The notes beneath the pieces are model-generated. The model was not told the origin of the DNA. It saw only the letters and a list, made by a program, of their open reading frames with translations, and did not search any database. A DNA stretch of 64,000 bases from Rhizobium sp. RU36D (lineage in GTDB: Bacteria; Pseudomonadota; Alphaproteobacteria; Rhizobiales; Rhizobiaceae), in NCBI RefSeq assembly GCF_900176345.1, contig NZ_FWXU01000008.1, forward strand, positions 62,001 to 126,000, given 5' to 3'. The translations under genes were made by a program, and so were the position numbers. Shown piece by piece: positions 36,307 through 45,606 of the stretch; position 1 is the first letter of the stretch; each line of letters opens with the position of its first letter.

Positions 36307-37389
36307 TTGTCCGACGATCAAGACAAGGACAGCAAAACAGAAGACCCGACAGAGAAAAAACTGCGCGATGCGGCGGAGAAAGGCAACGTCCCCTCATCGC
36401 GCGAGCTGCCGATCTTCGCCTCCTCGCTCGCCTTCTACATCTATGTGGTCTTCTTCCTGCCCGACGGTATTTCGCGAATCGGCAATTCGCTGCGCGACCT
36501 GATGGAAAAACCTGACCAGTGGAAGCTGAACAACGCCACGGACGTGGTGTCGATCTTCGTGCATCTCGGCTGGGAAGCGGCAGCCCTGCTTGTGCCGGCT
36601 CTCCTGATGTTCATGATCTTCGGCCTGGTCTCGTCGATCGGGCAGAACATGCCGCAATTCGTGCTGGAACGTATCCGCCCGCAAGCGTCGCGCGTCTCCC
36701 TCTTTGCCGGATGGTCGCGGATCTACAGCACGCAGGGCCTGGTGGAATTCGGCAAGTCGGTCTTCAAGATCATCATCGTGTCGGTCATCATGGTGTTTGC
36801 GCTGCGGGGCGAGTTTTTTGCCTCCCTCGACGCAATGTTCTCCGATCCGCAAGTGATCTTCGTGAAGTTCATGATCATCGCCAAGAAGATGATGGTGGTG
36901 ATTCTCCTGTCCACGGCACTGCTGGCGGCCGTCGACTTCTTCTGGACGCGCTATCACTGGTATGAACAGCTGCGCATGACCAAGCAGGAAGTGAAGGACG
37001 AGCATAAGCAGTCCCAAGGCGACCCGGTCGTCAAGGCCCGCCAGCGCTCGATCGCCCGTGACAGAGCGCGTCGGCGCATGATCAACAACGTGCCGCGGGC
37101 GACGCTGGTGATCACCAATCCCACCCATTATGCGGTTGCGCTGCGCTATGTGCGCGAGGAAAACGATGCGCCTGTCGTCGTGGCCAAGGGCCAGGACCTT
37201 ATTGCGCTGAAGATTCGCGAGATTGCGACCGCCAACGATATCCCGATTTTCGAAGATCCGCCGCTGGCCCGCTCCATGTTTGCGCAAGTCTCGGTGGATA
37301 GTGTCATCCCGTCAGCATTTTATAAGGCCGTGGCGGAACTTGTACACCGAGTTTACGCCGCCAAGGCACAGAGGAGACGGGTGCGCTAG
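36307..37389 (+). CDS. flhB: Flagellar export switch protein FlhB
   Basis: 360 residues from a TTG start (TTG TCC GAC) with AAGGGG upstream; the protein start [20 protein letters not shown] is the conserved FlhB N-terminus, so the rare start codon is well supported. Four membrane helices follow (about 30-210). The autocleavage motif NPTH is in [14 protein letters not shown]. FlhB changes export from hook to filament subunits in response to FliK. Confidence 0.96.
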   Translation: MSDDQDKDSKTEDPTEKKLRDAAEKGNVPSSRELPIFASSLAFYIYVVFFLPDGISRIGNSLRDLMEKPDQWKLNNATDVVSIFVHLGWEAAALLVPALLMFMIFGLVSSIGQNMPQFVLERIRPQASRVSLFAGWSRIYSTQGLVEFGKSVFKIIIVSVIMVFALRGEFFASLDAMFSDPQVIFVKFMIIAKKMMVVILLSTALLAAVDFFWTRYHWYEQLRMTKQEVKDEHKQSQGDPVVKARQRSIARDRARRRMINNVPRATLVITNPTHYAVALRYVREENDAPVVVAKGQDLIALKIREIATANDIPIFEDPPLARSMFAQVSVDSVIPSAFYKAVAELVHRVYAAKAQRRRVR

Positions 37390-37394
37390 GCGTC

Positions 37395-37832
37395 ATGAAG
37401 AAATGTCAATATACCGACCAGCGTGAGCGGATCGTTGCACAGGCGATCAGTCCCGTCGCAACAGAATTGAGGCTGCTCGACGCAGCGGATCTGATTGCTT
37501 TGCTGCGATTCGAGTTCTACGGCAGCATTGCCGATCTCGTTTCGTCAGCGGCGGAACTGTATTTTCATCCAGGCACCATCAATTTTGGCGCCGGCGGCAA
37601 CTATCGACTGGAATGGGGCGAAGCTCCGGAGGTCACGCTCGACCTCGAACTTAAACCAAAAGACATTACAATCTATGCCCAGCTTACGCTGTCCAAGGAC
37701 GTGGCAGGCATAGAGATCAACCACATTGCGTTTGCCAATCCATCCAGCGACCCGAACGAAAACACGGCTCTGCTGGAGCGCAATCTGCAGGAAGCGCGCT
37801 TCCTGCCCTCCTCCCGCGAAATGTCCTGCTGA
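37395..37832 (+). CDS. Conserved rhizobial protein of unknown function next to flhB
   Basis: 145 residues, five bases after flhB. No signal peptide or membrane segment. The centre (LYFHPGTINFGAGGNYRLEW, then LDLELKPKDITIYAQLTLSK) looks like a small beta-rich domain after a helical start. S. meliloti has an unnamed gene at the same place, between flhB and visR. Function unknown. A palindromic element starts four bases after the stop. Confidence 0.7.
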   Translation: MKKCQYTDQRERIVAQAISPVATELRLLDAADLIALLRFEFYGSIADLVSSAAELYFHPGTINFGAGGNYRLEWGEAPEVTLDLELKPKDITIYAQLTLSKDVAGIEINHIAFANPSSDPNENTALLERNLQEARFLPSSREMSC

Positions 37833-37836
37833 GGAT

Positions 37837-38107
37837 TAGAGCCTTCAGGGTTAAATAGAAGCGTTCTGCTGGCTCAAACGGAGTCGGATTGTCGACCGAC
37901 CGGTGCGCGTCGTAGCTAGGCTCTACGGCCAAGCCGGTCGGTCGACCAGGCGGCCCGTTTCAGCCAGCCCGAAGGGCCGGGCATCTTTCCGCCAGGATCA
38001 GAGGCGATCGGCTCGGACGTACCCAGGGTATGCCCGTCGCCAATCGCCTCTGCCCTGACGAAAATCTGCTCCGGCAGAACGCTTCTAGTTAACCCTGAAA
38101 GGCTCTA
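37837..38107. mobile_element. Small palindromic element with terminal inverted repeats (MITE/RIME-like)
   Basis: 271 bases bounded by TAGAGCC...GGCTCTA. The ends are inverted copies over about 35 bases with one indel and a few mismatches (TAGAGCCTTCAGGGTTAAAT at the left; TAGAGCCTTTCAGGGTTAAC reading inward from the right). Inside are two more palindromes: GTCGACCGACCGG/CCGGTCGGTCGAC (about 37890-37943) and AGAGGCGATCGG/CCAATCGCCTCT. There is no coding frame. TA at both ends fits an IS630/mariner-type target, and two internal palindromes recall rhizobial intergenic mosaic elements. The family is inferred. Confidence 0.7.
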
Positions 38108-38125
38108 GCCTGTCCTGACGATCAA

Positions 38126-38875
38126 TCAATTGATGTAGCCAAGGCGGATCGCCTTGGCGATAGCCTGGATTCGGTTTACCGAATCCAGCTTGATCGTCGC
38201 AGAGCCCAGATAGGCATTGACTGTGTGCACCGACAGGCCGAGCTTTTCAGCGATCTCTTCGCTGATGCGGCCATCGCCGGCAAGTTGCAGGCATGCGACC
38301 TCGCGATCGCTGAGGGATTCGGAGGGCATCATGCGCCGCTCCTCCATGGTCAGCAGATCCATCATGATCTTGCAGCAGCGGGCATGCAGGTCGAGCACCG
38401 CCTCGCCAGGCAGGTCCATGCTGGCGGTCGTGGCGAAGAGCACGTAGCCATTGCCGATCGCGCCGAGGCGGATCGGAAAGGCGATGCCGGAAAAGGGCAG
38501 CGCATGCTGCTTCAATTCCACCACGAAGGGCGCGAAATCCGAAGCATCGACGAAACTCCCACCCTGGGCTGCACTCCAGACCAGCGGCAGGAGCGAGCTT
38601 TCGAGATGGGTGAGCAGCGTGTCGGTGAAGCTGGATGTGAGGAAATCTCCGAGCGACAGGCCGCCGCTGCCCCAGTTTTCGAAGTCGCAGGACAGCTTTC
38701 GCTTTGAGGGAATGCCGGAGCCGCTGACCCTCAGGACGGCGAAGTTTCGGGCATTGATGCCCTTTTGCATGGCGATGAGCTTGGGAAAGATCTCGGTGCG
38801 CCCGGCCGTCATCCGGTAGTTCGATACCGCGGGTTCCCCGGCGCCGCTTTCATTGGGGTCCCTGATATTCGGCAT
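38126..38875 (-). CDS. visR: Master motility regulator VisR (LuxR family)
   Basis: 249 residues: an N-terminal ligand-binding-like domain and a C-terminal LuxR helix-turn-helix (about 185-248: LSDREVACLQLAGDGRISEE, IAEKLGLSVHTVNAYLGSAT). In S. meliloti VisN and VisR act together, probably as a heterodimer, at the top of the flagellar hierarchy and activate rem. It lies nine bases after visN. Confidence 0.93.
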   Translation of the reverse strand: MPNIRDPNESGAGEPAVSNYRMTAGRTEIFPKLIAMQKGINARNFAVLRVSGSGIPSKRKLSCDFENWGSGGLSLGDFLTSSFTDTLLTHLESSLLPLVWSAAQGGSFVDASDFAPFVVELKQHALPFSGIAFPIRLGAIGNGYVLFATTASMDLPGEAVLDLHARCCKIMMDLLTMEERRMMPSESLSDREVACLQLAGDGRISEEIAEKLGLSVHTVNAYLGSATIKLDSVNRIQAIAKAIRLGYIN

Positions 38876-38884
38876 TGTATCCCC

Positions 38885-39631
38885 TCAGACCAGGTTGTTG
38901 CGCACCGCATATGCGATGGCTTCCGAGCGCGTCTTGGTCGCGGTCTTGCGCATCACACTGGTGATGTAGTTGTTGATGGTGTTGCGGGAGATACCAAGGA
39001 TCGTCGCAATTTCGTCGCTGGTCTTGCCTTCCGCGATCCAGAACAGACATTCCAGCTCGCGCTCGGTCAACTCGCAGTCGCGGTCGGTCCTTTGCCCCTT
39101 CTGGGTGGACAGGCTGACGCAATAGGCGGCAAGCAGGCCGATCTCGCGCAACCGCTCTGGCGACAGGATCATGTCTTCGGGAAAGAGGAATTGCAGCGCC
39201 AGCCTGGTGCGGCCGACGCTCATGGTCATCGAACAATATTGCCGGCTCACGCCATCGGGCACATAGGCATCATCCGGCAGCAGGGCGAATTTCGGCTGTA
39301 GCACGGAGAGGCATTTTTCCAGCTCGCTGGAGCGGGAATAGCGGCTGGCAAGCTCGGGCTCCAGTCGCCGCACGAGATCGAAAGGCCAGTCGGAGGAAAC
39401 GACGAAATCGAGACCGCTTTCCTGGACGAGATCGAACCTGGAGAGCAGAAAATGCGAGGCGCCGACATAGGAAGTCAGTAGGCGCAGGCCCGCGGACACA
39501 TCCCCGGAGCCACTGGCCATCGCAAGCCTGGCTATGAGTTGCTCCTTGGACAAGGCTCCGGCCGAGGCCGACATCGCCAGAACATCATAGCCACGCTTGG
39601 GCCGATCTCGATGCGGAAATTCCGCCTCCAT
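38885..39631 (-). CDS. visN: Master motility regulator VisN (LuxR family)
   Basis: 248 residues from the ATG at 39631 (MEAEFPHRDRPKRGYDVLAM), which has AAGGGGG upstream; the longer frame to 39706 lacks one. The C-terminal LuxR-type DNA-binding domain is LTERELECLFWIAEGKTSDE, IATILGISRNTINNYITSVM. It is the partner of VisR. It has its own 284-bp upstream region after the fliF terminator, so visNR is a separate unit. Confidence 0.93.
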   Translation of the reverse strand: MEAEFPHRDRPKRGYDVLAMSASAGALSKEQLIARLAMASGSGDVSAGLRLLTSYVGASHFLLSRFDLVQESGLDFVVSSDWPFDLVRRLEPELASRYSRSSELEKCLSVLQPKFALLPDDAYVPDGVSRQYCSMTMSVGRTRLALQFLFPEDMILSPERLREIGLLAAYCVSLSTQKGQRTDRDCELTERELECLFWIAEGKTSDEIATILGISRNTINNYITSVMRKTATKTRSEAIAYAVRNNLV

Positions 39632-39738
39632 GGAGTTCCCCCTTCTCAGGGATGAAACGGTATTCACACACGGCTCGCGACCCGTTCGCATGCCGCGTTC
39701 CGACACGTGCCGCCAACACGCATCAGTTTTCGAATCAT

Positions 39739-39756
39739 CGTATTGTATGCAATACG
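39739..39756 (-). promoter_or_regulatory. Palindrome upstream of visN
   Basis: CGTATTG-TATG-CAATACG, two perfect seven-base arms with a four-base spacer, 108-125 bases upstream of the visN start. It is a candidate operator for a regulator of the master genes. The rest of 39632-39915 has no gene. Confidence 0.5.
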
Positions 39757-39915
39757 CGCGGAAACACCATCGCCCGCAATTTCTAACGTATAAATTGGTA
39801 TAGAGGCCGCAACTGGCCAGCAGCGCAGATATTTTAAGCCTTTAACATCGCGTTTCCGGCTTGCGTTGCCAGACTTTATCCCGGGATATTTTTCGCAGCC
39901 GCAGCGAAGCAACGC

Positions 39916-39944
39916 AAAAATGCCGCGTGCAGGACACGCGGCAT
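39916..39944 (-). terminator. Terminator of the che-fliF operon
   Basis: On the minus strand ATGCCGCGTG-TCCTG-CACGCGGCAT, followed by TTTTGCG, 24 bp after the fliF stop. It separates the chemotaxis operon from visN. Confidence 0.88.
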
Positions 39945-39967
39945 CGGGAAGATCATGATCGGGTCGT

Positions 39968-41656
39968 TCAGGCTGCGCGCTCGACGGCCCATTTGCGGAG
40001 GATCTTGGCAGCGCGTTCCTCGCTGATTTCGACCATCCGGGACAGGCGGCGCTCGGGGCCTTCCTTGACGCGGCGGTTGAAGCCGCCATTAGGATCGTCC
40101 TCGCCACCCAGCATGTCGTCGGTGCTGTCGAAGCCGAAGTCGGAGCCGAAGCCATCCATCAGCGAGCTGCCGGCGCCAGCGCCGACCGCCGGAGAGAAGT
40201 CCGGCAGTTCGAGACCGCCGACCTCATCGCTATCGCCACCGGCGATGGCTGCGTTACCGCTGACCGAGCGGATCATCGGACGGATACCCATCCATACGAT
40301 CAGGAAGGCGACGGCGACGAAGGCGAGCGAGTTGATGATGCCGCCGATATTGCGGCTCAGGATTTCCATCAGGCCGGGGCCGCTGGATGCCTCTTCCAGA
40401 AGCTGGCTTTCGAGGAAGTTCATGGCGGTGACGGTGACCACGTCGCCACGCTCGGTGTTCAGGCCGGCAGCCGATGCGACGATCTTCTGCATTTCTGCGA
40501 GATAGGCATCGACCTTGGCCTGGTCAGCCGGCTCGCCGACCATCTGCTCGATGCGGCCGCGGTTGACGACAACAGCGATGGACATTTTCTCGATGCGGTA
40601 GCCGTTGCGGACCGTCGCGATGGTCTTGCTGTTGATTTCATAGTTGGTCTGCTCTTCCTTCTTGTCCGCTTCGTCGGACGATTCGGGAGAGGTGCCGGTT
40701 CCCTGAGGATCGGCCTGCGGAATGTTCTGCTCAACCGTCGCAGCCGAATCAGGGGTCCGGGACTGAGACTTCTGGGCTTCCTTGGTGGTGCGGACAGAGC
40801 GCTCCACCTTGGATTCGGGGTCGTAGATGGTTTCCTGGATCTGCTGGCTATCGGTATCAAGCTGCGCCGTGACGCTGGACCGGAAGTTGTCCATGCCGAG
40901 GAAGGGGGCGAGCGCCTTGTCGATGCTGGATTCGACCTCTTCCTGGAAACCCTGGACGACGGTCAGCGAGCGGTTCAAGGCGCCGTTGCCGCCTTCTTCG
41001 CCGGCTGCAAGCAGCTGGCCGGTGGAATCAAGGATTGTGACGTCTTCGACTTCAAGACCGGGTACGGCCGAAGCGACGAGGTGGCGGATGGAGGCGGCGG
41101 CCTTCTGGCCGGCCGAGCTGCCGGCGCGGATCATGACGGAAGCGGTCGGCTTCTGTTCGCCGCGACGGAAATTGCCGACATCAGGCATAACGATGTGAAC
41201 GCGGGCGGCAGCGATGCCGGAGATCTGCTGGATGCTGCGGCCAATTTCACCTTCCAGGGCGCGGACGCGGGTGACTTCCTGCATGAAGGAGGTCAGGCCG
41301 AGCGAGCCGACATTGTCGAAAAGCTCGTAGCCGGCATTGGAGCTGTTGGGCAGGCCACGCTCTGCCAGGAGCAGACGGGCCTTGCTCGTCATCCCGGCCG
41401 GAACGCGGATGGAGTTGCCATCCGTTCCCACTTCGAAATCGATGTTGGATTCGGCCAGCGCGATGGAAACCTGGTTCAGGTCCGTCGTTTCAAGCCCCAC
41501 ATAGAGCGTCTCATAGGCGGGCTTGTTCACGAAGACCGCCGCGGCGAGGATGATGGCCACTGAGACGATGCCTACTCCGGCCAGCGCAAGGAGCTTTGTC
41601 TGACCAAGGGAGGAAAGGTTCCGTAGTACCTGAGTTAATTGATTTAACAGATTCAT
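39968..41656 (-). CDS. fliF: MS-ring protein FliF
   Basis: 562 residues from the ATG at 41656 (MNLLNQLTQVLRNLSSLGQT); a further ATG at 41671 is possible but has no better ribosome site. Membrane helix near residue 30 (LLALAGVGIVSVAIILAAAV), periplasmic ring-building motifs (LLAERGLPNSSNAGYELFD, GEIGRSIQQISGIAAARVHI), second helix near 450 and the FliG-binding tail ending KILRKWAVERAA. It is the last gene of the chemotaxis operon, 169 bp after cheT. Confidence 0.95.
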   Translation of the reverse strand: MNLLNQLTQVLRNLSSLGQTKLLALAGVGIVSVAIILAAAVFVNKPAYETLYVGLETTDLNQVSIALAESNIDFEVGTDGNSIRVPAGMTSKARLLLAERGLPNSSNAGYELFDNVGSLGLTSFMQEVTRVRALEGEIGRSIQQISGIAAARVHIVMPDVGNFRRGEQKPTASVMIRAGSSAGQKAAASIRHLVASAVPGLEVEDVTILDSTGQLLAAGEEGGNGALNRSLTVVQGFQEEVESSIDKALAPFLGMDNFRSSVTAQLDTDSQQIQETIYDPESKVERSVRTTKEAQKSQSRTPDSAATVEQNIPQADPQGTGTSPESSDEADKKEEQTNYEINSKTIATVRNGYRIEKMSIAVVVNRGRIEQMVGEPADQAKVDAYLAEMQKIVASAAGLNTERGDVVTVTAMNFLESQLLEEASSGPGLMEILSRNIGGIINSLAFVAVAFLIVWMGIRPMIRSVSGNAAIAGGDSDEVGGLELPDFSPAVGAGAGSSLMDGFGSDFGFDSTDDMLGGEDDPNGGFNRRVKEGPERRLSRMVEISEERAAKILRKWAVERAA

Positions 41657-41756
41657 TCTGTCTCGCACCATCACTCGAAAGGGTTTGAGGCTTTTGCCCT
41701 TGGCGAGACACTAGGCTGCGAAACTTGTGCGAGCGTTTCGTTTGATAAACGTAGAA

Positions 41757-41788
41757 GACCGCGGAAGCACTTTTTGTGCGCCGCGGTC
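41757..41788 (-). promoter_or_regulatory. Hairpin between cheT and fliF
   Basis: Stem GACCGCGG/CCGCGGTC with an inner GCAC/GTGC stem and A5/T5 loop. No T tail on the minus strand, so it is probably an attenuation, processing or stability element that separates fliF from the che genes. Confidence 0.5.
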
Positions 41789-41825
41789 CTGAATGCGAGA
41801 ATGATGATTTCCGGCTGTTTTCGGG

Positions 41826-42215
41826 CTAAAAGAAGTCGAAATCGCCCGAAGCCTTGCCGATCGGCTGGGAATGGCCGTGCCGGAGACCCTGGCCCAAGGC
41901 CTTCTGCATGTCGGCAAGCTTCACAAGGCTCAGCGCAGTGGTCACGTCGACAAGCCATCCATTGGGGATTGTACCGGTGATGGTGTCGATGAACTCCGCA
42001 AGGCCGCGCGTCTTCTGAACAGCAAGGTCCAGGCCCTGCATTATCTTGATGCTGTCAGGGGATTCAAGAACCTTCGGGCCGCCAAGCTCCAGCAGTTGTG
42101 GCTCTATCCTTTCGATGAGATAGGCGACGTCGTGCAGTTCCGTAACGATGCGCATCAGGATTTCCGGCAACTCTTCTTCGGTTGCCGCAGCCTCTGCCTT
42201 CAACTCTGTGTGCAT
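41826..42215 (-). CDS. cheT: Chemotaxis protein CheT
   Basis: 129 residues, helical, no signal peptide. Contains D63-x-x-x-Q67 (GLDLAVQKTR), the same DxxxQ pattern that CheZ-type phosphatases use on CheY. In S. meliloti the gene at this place is named cheT and has been linked to CheY1 dephosphorylation. It lies 14 bp after cheD. Confidence 0.82.
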   Translation of the reverse strand: MHTELKAEAAATEEELPEILMRIVTELHDVAYLIERIEPQLLELGGPKVLESPDSIKIMQGLDLAVQKTRGLAEFIDTITGTIPNGWLVDVTTALSLVKLADMQKALGQGLRHGHSQPIGKASGDFDFF

Positions 42216-42229
42216 GACGCCTCTCGCGT

Positions 42230-42787
42230 TTAAAAGAACTCGATTGAACTCTCGACCGGACGCGAAACGGGTGCAGGCTTCTGCTGCTCCAGCGCGACGG
42301 TCTTCTGGGTTTCGGCCCCGGTCAAGGGGTACTGGCGGGCACGACCGCTAACGGGCCAATATTCAAGTTTGCGCCCGTGATCGCCGCCGGTGGACGACCC
42401 GACCACCGTAATACCTTCGTCCCTCAAAAACTGCATGGCGAATGCGGCATTCTGTTCGCCGACATTCGAAAAGGTGGCAATGGTCTTGGCGCCACCGAAG
42501 ATCTTTGCTTCAAGCCGGTCGCGGCGGGCGCCCTGCTTGAGCAATCCGTTGATGAGAAGTTCCATCAGATGGACGCCGTAACGGGTGGCGTCTCCCCCTC
42601 CCGAACCGGGGGAGGCCGACCCTGGCAAGAGGAAATGATTCATGCCGCCGACGCCGGCGACAGGGTCGCGCATGCAAGCGGCCACGCAGGAACCCAAGAT
42701 GGTCGACAGCACCACGTTAGGATCGCTGATCACCTTGTATTCGCCCTGTATGATATGTACCCGCTTGGACGCGCTATCGACAATCAT
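42230..42787 (-). CDS. cheD: Chemoreceptor deamidase CheD
   Basis: 185 residues. The catalytic Cys34 is in [15 protein letters not shown] and His51 in [10 protein letters not shown], as in CheD. It deamidates receptor glutamines and takes part in adaptation. The C-terminal 40 residues ([20 protein letters not shown]) form a tail. The start overlaps cheY2 by four bases. Confidence 0.95.
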   Translation of the reverse strand: MIVDSASKRVHIIQGEYKVISDPNVVLSTILGSCVAACMRDPVAGVGGMNHFLLPGSASPGSGGGDATRYGVHLMELLINGLLKQGARRDRLEAKIFGGAKTIATFSNVGEQNAAFAMQFLRDEGITVVGSSTGGDHGRKLEYWPVSGRARQYPLTGAETQKTVALEQQKPAPVSRPVESSIEFF

Positions 42788-43173
42788 TTCAACGCTCCAA
42801 AGACTGCTTCGATAGCAGCTTTCATCTTTTCAATGGTGAAGGGCTTGGCCAGGACGTTATTGGCGCCGAGTGCAGCAGCTTTCTGCACGAGTGCCTTGTC
42901 GCCCTGGGCGGTGAGGATGATGAATGCGGCCTTCTTGGTATTGGGGTTCTTGCGAACCGCTTCCAAGAGGCCCAGGCCATCCATCTTCGGCATGTTGAAG
43001 TCGGAAATAACAAGGTGATGTGGCTGTTCGGCCATGATCTTCATGCCCTGCTCGCCGTCGCCGGCAGCAGTGATCTGCTTGAAGCCAAGTTGTGTCAGTG
43101 CTTCGCTGAGCAGCAAGCGACTGGTTACCTGATCATCCACGATCAGAACTTTGATTTTTTCAGCTATTGACAT
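42784..43173 (-). CDS. cheY2: Chemotaxis response regulator CheY2
   Basis: 129 residues, single receiver domain. Acid pocket D13/D14 ([14 protein letters not shown]), phospho-acceptor Asp58 ([13 protein letters not shown]), Thr in FIILTAQGD and Lys in NNVLAKPF. In S. meliloti CheY2 is the main regulator of motor speed, while CheY1 acts as phosphate sink. It starts on the last base of cheB. Confidence 0.94.
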   Translation of the reverse strand: MSIAEKIKVLIVDDQVTSRLLLSEALTQLGFKQITAAGDGEQGMKIMAEQPHHLVISDFNMPKMDGLGLLEAVRKNPNTKKAAFIILTAQGDKALVQKAAALGANNVLAKPFTIEKMKAAIEAVFGALK

Positions 43174-44219
43174 TAGTCTATACCTTCTTTTCGGGCGGCG
43201 GTAAGTTTAAGTATTTCTTCGCCGATTGAACCAAGCGGCAATTGGTGTTCGACAGCACCCAGTTCATGGGCAACGCGCGGCATACCATATACCACACAGG
43301 TCTTTTCATTTTGCCCAACAGTGCGTGCGCCGGCATGACGCATCTTGAGCAAACCGGCGGCACCATCGCGACCCATACCGGTCAGGATGACGCCAACGGC
43401 ATTTCGTCCGGCCAGTTCAGCGACCGAATCGAAAAGGACATCCACGGAAGGCCTATGCCCGTTGACCGGCGGTCTTTCGACCAACCGGCACGATGGCGCC
43501 CCCGGGTTGACAACCTGCAGGTGGCGATCGCCACCTGGTGCCAGATAAATCTTGCCGACCTCGAGCCGCGCACCATCGGTTGCCTCCTCGACAACAGGGG
43601 CGCAGAGCCGGTTGAGCCTGTCGGCGAAGCTCTTGGTGAAGGTCGGCGGCATGTGCTGCGTAATCACCGTGGGCGGGCAATTGCGCGGAAACTTCTGAAG
43701 CACCGTGATCAGGGCCTCGACACCGCCGGTCGAGGAACCGATGGCCACGATCTTGCGACCCACCCGGAAATCAGCCGTTGCTGCCGGCTGAACCGGCGGC
43801 GGTGCGGCCGGCCGGACAAACCGGTGTTGGGAACGGGCTGCCGCCTTCACCTTGTCCGCCAGGTCGCCGAACGGCCGGGGCTCGCCCGGCGCCGGCTTGC
43901 CGACGCAATCAAACGCACCGATCTCCAGGGCGGCAAGCGTTGCATCCGCTCCGTGATGGGTCATGGTCGAGACCATGATGACCGGCATGGGACGAAGACG
44001 CATGATCTTCTCAAGAAACTCGAGGCCGTTCATGTTCGGCATCTCGATGTCGAGGGTCACGACATCGGGATTGAGCTGCTTGATCGCCTCGCGCGCCTGC
44101 ATGGCATCGCCGGCCTGGCCGACAACGCTGACATCCGGATCCGAATTGAGGATCGCGGTGATGAGGCCCCGCATGGTCGGGGAGTCATCGACGACAAGGA
44201 CGCGTGCGGGAACGCTCAT
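43173..44219 (-). CDS. cheB: Chemoreceptor methylesterase CheB
   Basis: 348 residues from the ATG at 44219 ([20 protein letters not shown]); the longer open frame to 44447 lies inside cheR. N-terminal receiver with Asp57 ([13 protein letters not shown]) and C-terminal esterase with Ser in [12 protein letters not shown], His in [17 protein letters not shown] and Asp in [12 protein letters not shown]. It removes methyl groups from receptors when phosphorylated by CheA. It overlaps cheR by four bases. Confidence 0.96.
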   Translation of the reverse strand: MSVPARVLVVDDSPTMRGLITAILNSDPDVSVVGQAGDAMQAREAIKQLNPDVVTLDIEMPNMNGLEFLEKIMRLRPMPVIMVSTMTHHGADATLAALEIGAFDCVGKPAPGEPRPFGDLADKVKAAARSQHRFVRPAAPPPVQPAATADFRVGRKIVAIGSSTGGVEALITVLQKFPRNCPPTVITQHMPPTFTKSFADRLNRLCAPVVEEATDGARLEVGKIYLAPGGDRHLQVVNPGAPSCRLVERPPVNGHRPSVDVLFDSVAELAGRNAVGVILTGMGRDGAAGLLKMRHAGARTVGQNEKTCVVYGMPRVAHELGAVEHQLPLGSIGEEILKLTAARKEGID

Positions 44220-45124
44220 GCCTTCCTCCCGCCGGTCTTGCCGGTATAGCAATAGGTGGTGATGCCGGTATTGTCGAAGACGTTCTTGGCATCGCCAGAC
44301 ACGCGTTCCGAGTGTCCGATATAGAGATATCCGCCCGGGGCCATCAGACCGGCAAAACGGGTCCATATCTTCATCTGGGTCGGTTCGTCGAAATAGATGA
44401 CGACGTTGCGGCAGAAGATGACGTCGAACGGTCCCTTGAGCGGCCACTGCGCCATCAGGTTCAGTTCGTTATAGGTGATCAGCCGCTTGACCTTGTCGTC
44501 AACCTGGTACTTCGTGCGGCCGTTTTGATCGACCTGCTGGAACCACTGCTTGCGCATGGCCGGGCTGACCGTTTCCAGGGCCTGCTCGTCGTAGCAACCA
44601 GCGCGCGCCAGGGCCAGGATCTTGGGGTCGATATCGGTCGCCAGGATCTTGAAATCGTAGTCCGCCGCATTCGGAAGCACCGAGAGAACGGTGAGCGCGA
44701 TGGAATACGGTTCCTGTCCGTCAGAGGATGCCGCCGACCAGATGCGGACCCTGCCCCCGGCCTTTGCCCTGCTGACGAGGCCTGGAAGGACCTCGTTCTT
44801 CAGGTGCTCGAAGTGATGGTTCTCGCGAAAGAAGCGGGTGAAGTTTGTCGTCAGGTGCGACAGCATCTCACGACGCTCGGGCGCGCCTTCCGCAGAGGAC
44901 ACAAGATTGCAATAGTCGCGAAACCCCCGCAATCCAAGATTGCGGATGTGCTTGGACAGGCGCGAATAGACCAACGAGGCCTTGGAGTCGTTCAAGGCGA
45001 TTCCGGCATCGGAGTAGATCATCGCCGCGATCTCGTTGAGGTCCCGGCGGGTCAACGGATATTCTCCGTTGGCCAGGATCTCGTCGTCATTGAGACGCGT
45101 TGACGATGTGGTTGCCATGATCAT
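44216..45124 (-). CDS. cheR: Chemoreceptor methyltransferase CheR
   Basis: 302 residues. N-terminal helical domain, then the SAM-binding core ([75 protein letters not shown]). It methylates receptor glutamates. Two starts (45124, 45118) are possible. It overlaps cheW and cheB by four bases each. Confidence 0.96.
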   Translation of the reverse strand: MIMATTSSTRLNDDEILANGEYPLTRRDLNEIAAMIYSDAGIALNDSKASLVYSRLSKHIRNLGLRGFRDYCNLVSSAEGAPERREMLSHLTTNFTRFFRENHHFEHLKNEVLPGLVSRAKAGGRVRIWSAASSDGQEPYSIALTVLSVLPNAADYDFKILATDIDPKILALARAGCYDEQALETVSPAMRKQWFQQVDQNGRTKYQVDDKVKRLITYNELNLMAQWPLKGPFDVIFCRNVVIYFDEPTQMKIWTRFAGLMAPGGYLYIGHSERVSGDAKNVFDNTGITTYCYTGKTGGRKA

Positions 45125-45588
45125 GCGGCTTCGCTTTCAGGTTCGGAGAACAACGCACTCAGTTCCACGAGGCAGATCATCCGCTTGTCGATGGCGAGGA
45201 TGCCGCGTGCATATTGCTTCTCCAGGTCGGAGGAGATCTCCGGCGTGGGCTGTATAATATCATCCGTCACGGTGAGGATGTCCGACACGGCTTCGACCAG
45301 AAGGCCGATCACCTTGTTCTTCACCTGCGCCACGATGATGACGTGACGCGGTGTCGGCTCTGCCGGCTTCATGCCGAGGCGGATCGACAGATCCACGATC
45401 GGCAGAACCGCACCGCGCAAGTTTATGACGCCCAGAACGTAAGACGGCGCATGAGGCATGGGAGTAGCCGGCGTCCAGCCGCGGATTTCGCGGACTGACA
45501 TGATGTTAACGCTGAACTCCTGATCGCCGATACGGAAGGCGATCAGTTCCCTACTTCCTTGGCTGAGGTTCTTAACGGCGTATGACAT
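45121..45588 (-). CDS. cheW: Chemotaxis coupling protein CheW
   Basis: 155 residues: LIAFRIGDQEFSVNIMSVRE, RGWTPATPMPHAPSYVLGVI, NLRGAVLPIVDLSIRLGM are the CheW core. It couples receptors to CheA. Its place between cheA and cheR is like Ensifer and Rhizobium, and unlike the Agrobacterium tumefaciens operon. Confidence 0.96.
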   Translation of the reverse strand: MSYAVKNLSQGSRELIAFRIGDQEFSVNIMSVREIRGWTPATPMPHAPSYVLGVINLRGAVLPIVDLSIRLGMKPAEPTPRHVIIVAQVKNKVIGLLVEAVSDILTVTDDIIQPTPEISSDLEKQYARGILAIDKRMICLVELSALFSEPESEAA

Positions 45589-45606
45589 CGACCCTTTACC
45601 CTATAC

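Noticed and set aside
37837..38107. Element as a simple two-way terminator for the flhB-linked gene and visR
   Set aside because: Palindromes of this kind may well terminate transcription, but 35-base terminal inverted repeats with TA ends are better explained by a mobile origin.
44220..44447. N-terminal extension of CheB
   Set aside because: The extension lies inside cheR in another frame and CheB proteins begin at the receiver ([12 protein letters not shown]).
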